Part shown: one piece after another, positions 60,012 through 64,000 of the stretch
How the letters are laid out: every line of letters begins with the position of its first letter
How positions within the stretch are numbered: the stretch's first letter is position 1
Assembly: GCA_963703085.1 (NCBI GenBank)
Contig: OY969789.1
Span: 1,612,001-1,676,000, forward strand
Direction: 5' to 3'
DNA from: DATAEG01 sp963703085
Lineage (GTDB): Bacteria; Actinomycetota; Actinomycetes; Mycobacteriales; Jatrophihabitantaceae
DNA length: 64,000 bases
Made by a program: the position numbers and the translations under genes
The notes under the pieces: generated by a model
Databases searched by the model: none
Told to the model about the DNA's origin: nothing
What the model saw: the letters and a program-made list of their open reading frames with translations, nothing else

Positions 60012-60485
60012 TCAGCGGACCTCGTCGAGGATGAGCACCGTCTGAGTGGACTGGACGTCGGTCATCGTCTGCAACTCGTTGAGCACCAGGTCACGCAGGC
60101 TCGCCGCATCGCGGGTACGGACGAGCAGGACCAGGTCGTTCTCGCCGGAGACCAGCGCCGCATGCCAGACCTCGTCAATGGCCTGCACCCGGCGGCGCAC
60201 CGCCTTCCACGAGTGCTGACTGATCTTGAGATAGACGTAGGCAGAGATGCCGTAGCCGTAGCGCTCCGGATGTACCTGCGCGCTGAACCCGGTGACTACT
60301 CCGCTGCTGCGCAACCGGTCCAGCCGGGCGTACGCGGTGGCCCGGGAGATGTGCAGCGCCTCGGCCAGCGACCGGACCGAGCGCCGGCCGTCCGCGCGGA
60401 GCAGTTCGACCAGTTCGCGATCGGTGTCGTCGAGGTCCGCCGGATGTCTGACATCGTCGCGCTGATCTGCCGTTCTCTCGGACAT
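60012..60485 (-). CDS. Lrp/AsnC-family regulator (BkdR-like)
   Basis: 157 residues. HTH LDDTDRELVELLRADGRRSV and LAEALHISRATAYARLDRLR, then the RAM ligand-binding domain (SAYVYLKISQHSWKAVRRRV; ENDLVLLVRTRDAASLRDLV). A GATAGT hexamer ends 7 nt before the ATG, indicating a leaderless start. Divergent from the branched-chain 2-oxoacid dehydrogenase genes, so it is the expected branched-chain amino acid-responsive regulator. Confidence 0.88.
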   Translation of the reverse strand: MSERTADQRDDVRHPADLDDTDRELVELLRADGRRSVRSLAEALHISRATAYARLDRLRSSGVVTGFSAQVHPERYGYGISAYVYLKISQHSWKAVRRRVQAIDEVWHAALVSGENDLVLLVRTRDAASLRDLVLNELQTMTDVQSTQTVLILDEVR

Positions 60486-60497
60486 AGTGTCAACTAT
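60484..60497. promoter_or_regulatory. Operator overlapping the Lrp-gene promoter
   Basis: ATAGT-GTCA-ACTAT palindrome sits across the start and -10 of the Lrp gene, as expected for autorepression. A second imperfect palindrome TTGCCC-AGGGACAA at 60555-60568 is closer to the dehydrogenase promoter. Confidence 0.55.
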
Positions 60498-60609
60498 CCC
60501 ATGGAATGCCGCCGTTCGTCCGACCGCAGTGCGTTGAGATGGACACTCGTCCTGTTGCCCAGGGACAATCAGTGGCCCTCGACCCGTCCAGCGGAAGGCC
60601 AGCTCACCG

Positions 60610-61743
60610 ATGACCTCGTCTACCGTGCCGACCACTCAACTGCCGGGACTGCCGGACTATCCCGGGCCGCCGGATCGGCCGCTGCTGCCCACCGACGCGC
60701 CGTTGCAGCTGATCGACCCGAGCGGCACGCCGATACGTCCGCCGTGGGCGCCGATGCCGGACGATGCGACGCTCGGCGAGCTGTACCGGCGGATGGTGAT
60801 CGGGCGCCGGTTCGACGCGCAGGCGACAGCACTGACAAAGCAAGGTCGGCTCGCGGTGTACCCCTCGGCGCGCGGCCAGGAGGCGAGCGAGATCGGCGCC
60901 GTCGCCGCCTTGACCGACCGGGATTGGCTGTTCCCCACCTACCGCGATTCGATGGCGATCGTCGGCCGTGGCGTCGACCCGGTCGGGGTGCTGACACTGC
61001 TGCGCGGTGATTGGCACCAGGGCTATGACAGCCACGTCGAGCACGTCGCACCGCAGTGCACGCCGCTGGCCACCAACCTGCCGCACGCGGTGGGCTTCGC
61101 GCATGCGGCCCGGCTCAAAGGCGAGGACACGGTCGCTCTGGTCATGCTCGGCGACGGGGCGACCAGCGAGGGTGATACCCACGAAGCCCTCAACTTCGCC
61201 GCGGTGTGGAAGGCGCCGGTCGTGTTCTTCTGCCAGAACAACGGCTTCGCGATCAGCGTGCCGATCGCCAAGCAGAGCGCCGCGCCTTCCCTTGCGCACA
61301 AGGGGATCGGCTACGGCGTGCCGTCCATGTACGTGGACGGCAATGACGTGGCGTCCGTCTACGCCGCAGTCAGCTCAGCAGTCGAGTCCGCCCGGGCCGG
61401 CGGAGGACCGACGCTCATCGAAGCGCGCACCTACCGCATCGAGGCGCACACGAACGCCGACGACGCGAGCAGGTACCGCGACGCGAGCGAGGTGGAGCAC
61501 TGGCAGGCCCGCGATCCGCTCAGCCGGGTGGCGACCTACCTGACCGGCCGTGGCGTGCTCGATGACGTGCGGCGCGCGAAGATCGCCGACGACGCGGAGA
61601 AGTTCGCAGCCGATCTGCGTAACCGGATGAACACCGACCCGCAGCTCGATCCGGATTCGCTCTTCGAGCACGTCTACGCGGAGCCGACCGCCCAGCTGCT
61701 CGCGCAACGCGACGCCCTGCGCGCCGAGCTGGATCCGCGATGA
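60610..61743 (+). CDS. bkdA: Branched-chain 2-oxoacid/pyruvate dehydrogenase E1 alpha
   Basis: 377 residues. ThDP-binding motif VMLGDGATSEGDTHEALNFA to VFFCQNNGFAIS, phosphorylation-loop-like TYRIEAHTNADDASRYRDAS, and the RRMVIGRRFDAQATALTKQG start of E1 alpha. First gene of the operon; the palindromic repeat at 61737 overlaps its last codons. Substrate class (branched-chain oxoacids) inferred from the divergent Lrp gene and from actinobacterial bkd operons. Confidence 0.88.
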   Translation: MTSSTVPTTQLPGLPDYPGPPDRPLLPTDAPLQLIDPSGTPIRPPWAPMPDDATLGELYRRMVIGRRFDAQATALTKQGRLAVYPSARGQEASEIGAVAALTDRDWLFPTYRDSMAIVGRGVDPVGVLTLLRGDWHQGYDSHVEHVAPQCTPLATNLPHAVGFAHAARLKGEDTVALVMLGDGATSEGDTHEALNFAAVWKAPVVFFCQNNGFAISVPIAKQSAAPSLAHKGIGYGVPSMYVDGNDVASVYAAVSSAVESARAGGGPTLIEARTYRIEAHTNADDASRYRDASEVEHWQARDPLSRVATYLTGRGVLDDVRRAKIADDAEKFAADLRNRMNTDPQLDPDSLFEHVYAEPTAQLLAQRDALRAELDPR

Positions 61744-61790
61744 TCACGGCGGAATGGTCGCTATGGCGACAAGCTGACCGTGATCATCGC
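61737..61790. repeat. Intergenic palindromic repeat, copy 4
   Basis: 13-bp arms GCGATGATCACGG (61737-61749) / CCGTGATCATCGC (61778-61790) with a 28-nt loop GGAATGGTCGCTATGGCGAC-type core. Overlaps the E1 alpha stop and lies before E1 beta, so it may modulate the E1 alpha/beta ratio. Confidence 0.75.
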
Positions 61791-61819
61791 CGGAGTGGTG
61801 ATCATGGTGGGAGGGCGTG

Positions 61820-62851
61820 GTGACGGCCGCCGTGCAGGAGAGCCCGGCCGCGCAGCTGTCGATGGCGAAGGCGCTGAACCGCGCGCTGGCCGATTCGCTG
61901 CGGGACGACCCGACCGTGCACGTCTTCGGCGAGGACGTCGGCACGTTGGGCGGGGTCTTCCGCGTCACCGACGGGCTGGCCGCCGAGTTCGGTGAGCAGC
62001 GCGTCTTCGATACGCCGCTGGCCGAAGCCGGCATCGTCGGCACCGCGATCGGGATGGCGATGAACGGCTTGCGCCCGGTGGTCGAGATGCAGTTCGACGC
62101 GTTCGGCTATCCCGCGTTCGAACAGATCACCAGCCACCTGGCAAAGATGCACAACCGCACCGCCGGCAAGATCACCCTGCCCGTGGTGGTGCGGATCCCC
62201 TATGGGGGCGGCATCGGCGGAGTCGAGCACCACAGTGACTCGTCCGAGGCTTACTTCACGCACACGGCCGGCCTGCGGGTGGTGACGCCCGGCACCGCCG
62301 CGGACGGCTACCACCTGCTGCGGGCCGCGATCGCCTGCGACGACCCGGTGATCTTCTTCGAGCCGAAGCGTCGTTACTGGGCCAGCGAGGCGGTCGACGT
62401 CTCGAGCCCGACCGCGCCGTTGCACCGTGCCGTGATCCGCCGAGCCGGTTCGGCCGTCACGCTGATCGCCTACGGGCCCATGGTGCTCACCGCCTTGGAG
62501 GCCGCCGAGGCTGCGCAGGAGGAGGGCTGGGACGTCGAGGTCGTTGACTTGCGTTCGCTGTCCCCGTTCGACGACGAGACGACGAGCGCCAGCGTGCGCA
62601 AGACCGGCCGGGCAGTGGTGGTGCACGAGGCGAGCCGGTTCGGCGGCTACGGGGCCGAGGTGGTCGCTCGACTGAGCGAGTCATGCTTCCACCATCTGCA
62701 CGCACCGATCCGGCGGGTTGCCGGCCTGGACATTCCTTATCCCCCGCCGATGCTCGAGGAGCACCACCTGCCCAACGTCGACCGCATCCTCGATGCCATC
62801 GCCGGCCTGCAATGGGACGACACCGTCGCCGCGACCGGCCCGGCGCTGTGA
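61820..62851 (+). CDS. bkdB: 2-oxoacid dehydrogenase E1 beta
   Basis: 343 residues. VHVFGEDVGTLGGVFRVTDG, FDTPLAEAGIVGTAIGMAMN, and C-terminal transketolase domain (VTLIAYGPMVLTALEAAEAA; RRVAGLDIPYPPPMLEEHHL). Two adjacent GTG codons (61817, 61820) follow a GGAGG-like SD; 61820 has the more usual spacing. The stop overlaps the E2 start (GTGA). Confidence 0.9.
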   Translation: MTAAVQESPAAQLSMAKALNRALADSLRDDPTVHVFGEDVGTLGGVFRVTDGLAAEFGEQRVFDTPLAEAGIVGTAIGMAMNGLRPVVEMQFDAFGYPAFEQITSHLAKMHNRTAGKITLPVVVRIPYGGGIGGVEHHSDSSEAYFTHTAGLRVVTPGTAADGYHLLRAAIACDDPVIFFEPKRRYWASEAVDVSSPTAPLHRAVIRRAGSAVTLIAYGPMVLTALEAAEAAQEEGWDVEVVDLRSLSPFDDETTSASVRKTGRAVVVHEASRFGGYGAEVVARLSESCFHHLHAPIRRVAGLDIPYPPPMLEEHHLPNVDRILDAIAGLQWDDTVAATGPAL

Positions 62852-64000
62852 GCGGCGCACCGATGCAGGTACCGACAGCGGCGACCGAGCGGGCGTTCCG
62901 CCTGCCCGATCTCGGCGAGGGGCTGGCCGACGCCGAGATCACTACCTGGCTGGTGCAGGTGGGCGACACGATCACTGTCGACCAACCTGTCGTCGAAGTC
63001 GAGACGGCCAAGGCCGCGGTCGAGGTTCCGGCGCCGTTCGCCGGCGTTGTCACGACGCTGCACGGCACGGCCGGTGACCGCATTGCCGTCGGCGCTCCGC
63101 TCATCACCGTCACGACCGAGTCGTCCGCCGAGTCGTCGACCGAGTCGTCCGCCGAGTCGTCCGCCGTGGCAGCAACCGGCGGGGGCACGTCCGGCAACGT
63201 GTTGATCGGCTACGGCACGTCCGAGCCGAAGCCGCGCCGGCGCCGACCGCGCACCGGCTTCGAGGAACCCGGAGTCGTCGTCGCGCCTGCGGATACGGAG
63301 TCGGCCGACGTCAACCCGCCGGTGATTTCGCCGCTGGTGCGCAAGCTGGCCCGGGACCACCGCATCGATCTGCGCTCGCTGCGGCCCAGCGGCGCGCAGT
63401 CGACCATCACCCGGCGCGACGTCGAGGCTGCGATCGCCGACGGGCAGCCCTCCGCGAGCGGCCCGTCGGGTGAGCGGCGCATCCCGCTGCGCGGCGCGCG
63501 CCGGGCAGCGGCGGAGAAGCTCAGCCGGTCCCGTCGGGAAATCCCCGAGGCGACGGTCTGGGTGGACGTGGACGCAACCGAATTCCTCACCGCGCGGCGG
63601 GAGCTGAGCACCGAAGAGTCGCCGGTCAGCGTGTTGGCGCTGCTGGCCCGCTTCTGCGTGCTCGGCCTGCAGAAATTCCCGGAGCTCAACGCGCGCATCG
63701 AAGGCCACGCCGACGACACCGAGATCGTGGTGCACGACGCGATCCACCTGGGCATCGCAGCGCAGACGCCGCGCGGGCTCGTCGTCCCGGTGGTCCGCGA
63801 CGCGCAAACGCTGACGACCCGGCAGCTCGCGATCGCGCTCGGTGAGCGCATCGAGGCGGCGCGGGCCGGCACGATCGCTCCCGCGGAGATGTCCGGTGGG
63901 ACGTTCACGGTGAACAACTACGGACCGTTCGGAGTCGACGGGTCGGCCGCGATCATCAACCATCCCGAGGTAGCCATCCTCGGGATCGGCCGCATCATCG
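62848..64000 (+). CDS. bkdC: 2-oxoacid dehydrogenase E2 (dihydrolipoyl acyltransferase), partial
   Basis: First 384 residues shown; runs off the window. N-terminal lipoyl domain FRLPDLGEGLADAEITTWLV with lipoylated Lys in VEVETAKAAVEV, a Ser/Glu repeat linker (ESSAESSTESSAESSA, coded by 12-bp units near 63119-63166), a peripheral subunit-binding domain (ISPLVRKLARDHRIDLRSLR), then the catalytic domain, ending before the HxxxDG motif. GTG start overlaps E1 beta stop. Confidence 0.9.
   Translation, partial: MSGAPMQVPTAATERAFRLPDLGEGLADAEITTWLVQVGDTITVDQPVVEVETAKAAVEVPAPFAGVVTTLHGTAGDRIAVGAPLITVTTESSAESSTESSAESSAVAATGGGTSGNVLIGYGTSEPKPRRRRPRTGFEEPGVVVAPADTESADVNPPVISPLVRKLARDHRIDLRSLRPSGAQSTITRRDVEAAIADGQPSASGPSGERRIPLRGARRAAAEKLSRSRREIPEATVWVDVDATEFLTARRELSTEESPVSVLALLARFCVLGLQKFPELNARIEGHADDTEIVVHDAIHLGIAAQTPRGLVVPVVRDAQTLTTRQLAIALGERIEAARAGTIAPAEMSGGTFTVNNYGPFGVDGSAAIINHPEVAILGIGRII

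Overview
The window is high-GC DNA from an actinobacterium that makes mycothiol: mshA and mshD are both present, start codons are often GTG, and many genes look leaderless. Gene order supports this. The block senX3, gpm1, ybjN-like, mshA, murB resembles the Mycobacterium Rv0482-Rv0490 neighbourhood. The block nitrobindin, DUF1416, thiosulfate sulfurtransferase, DUF2993, glnR, mshD, pst resembles Rv0813c-Rv0821c. That comparison is from memory, not from a search. A chaplin-like surface protein with a class E sortase motif points to a lineage with a developed cell surface, such as Frankia/Jatrophihabitans/Streptomyces-like actinobacteria. I cannot name a genus.

Layout: 1-3.4 kb holds phosphate signalling (senX3, phoU) and lower glycolysis (glycerate kinase, gpm1). 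3.6-5.2 kb holds a ZTP riboswitch, a short leader ORF and glyA. 5.3-9.0 kb holds a phosphoesterase, a PPOX-fold oxidoreductase and a TetR/DHA2 efflux pair. 9.0-14.4 kb is a minus-strand block of fur, ygfZ, murB, mshA, a YbjN-like gene and a DUF2891 gene. 14.5-18.8 kb holds a secreted sugar-dehydrogenase/PLL protein and 5-oxoprolinase pxpABC. 18.8-19.1 kb is a structured non-coding stretch. 19.1-25.8 kb holds sulfur metabolism (sseA behind a Cys-containing leader peptide, DUF1416, nitrobindin), HtpX/LemA and an LmeA-like protein. 26.0-31.9 kb is glnR-mshD followed by a Pho-box-controlled pstSCAB operon. 32.0-33.9 kb has three tandem MarR regulators.

33.9-43.4 kb is a complete-looking scavenging locus: sialidase, N-acetylneuraminate-lyase-like aldolase, a peptide-type ABC transporter with a permease-ATPase fusion, and a divergent FadR/GntR regulator with a palindromic operator between. 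43.6-46.9 kb has a secreted peptidase and a decayed IS481-like element beside tRNA-Arg, flanked by a 32-bp direct repeat that includes the tRNA 3' end. 47.1-49.9 kb holds a secreted Ala/Pro-rich protein and a ten-repeat chaplin-like protein ending in a LAXTG-type sorting signal, the most unusual gene here. 50.1-52.6 kb is a second TetR/DHA2 efflux pair. 52.7-60.0 kb holds serine deaminase, Ohr, a siderophore-interacting protein, xylulokinase, phosphoglucomutase and a flotillin/NfeD-like pair. 60.0-64.0 kb is an Lrp-type regulator divergent from a branched-chain 2-oxoacid dehydrogenase operon (E1 alpha, E1 beta, E2), which runs off the end.

Scattered through the window are four intergenic copies of a 50-58 bp palindromic repeat with related arms and loops. 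No CRISPR array, prophage, rRNA or intact transposon is visible.
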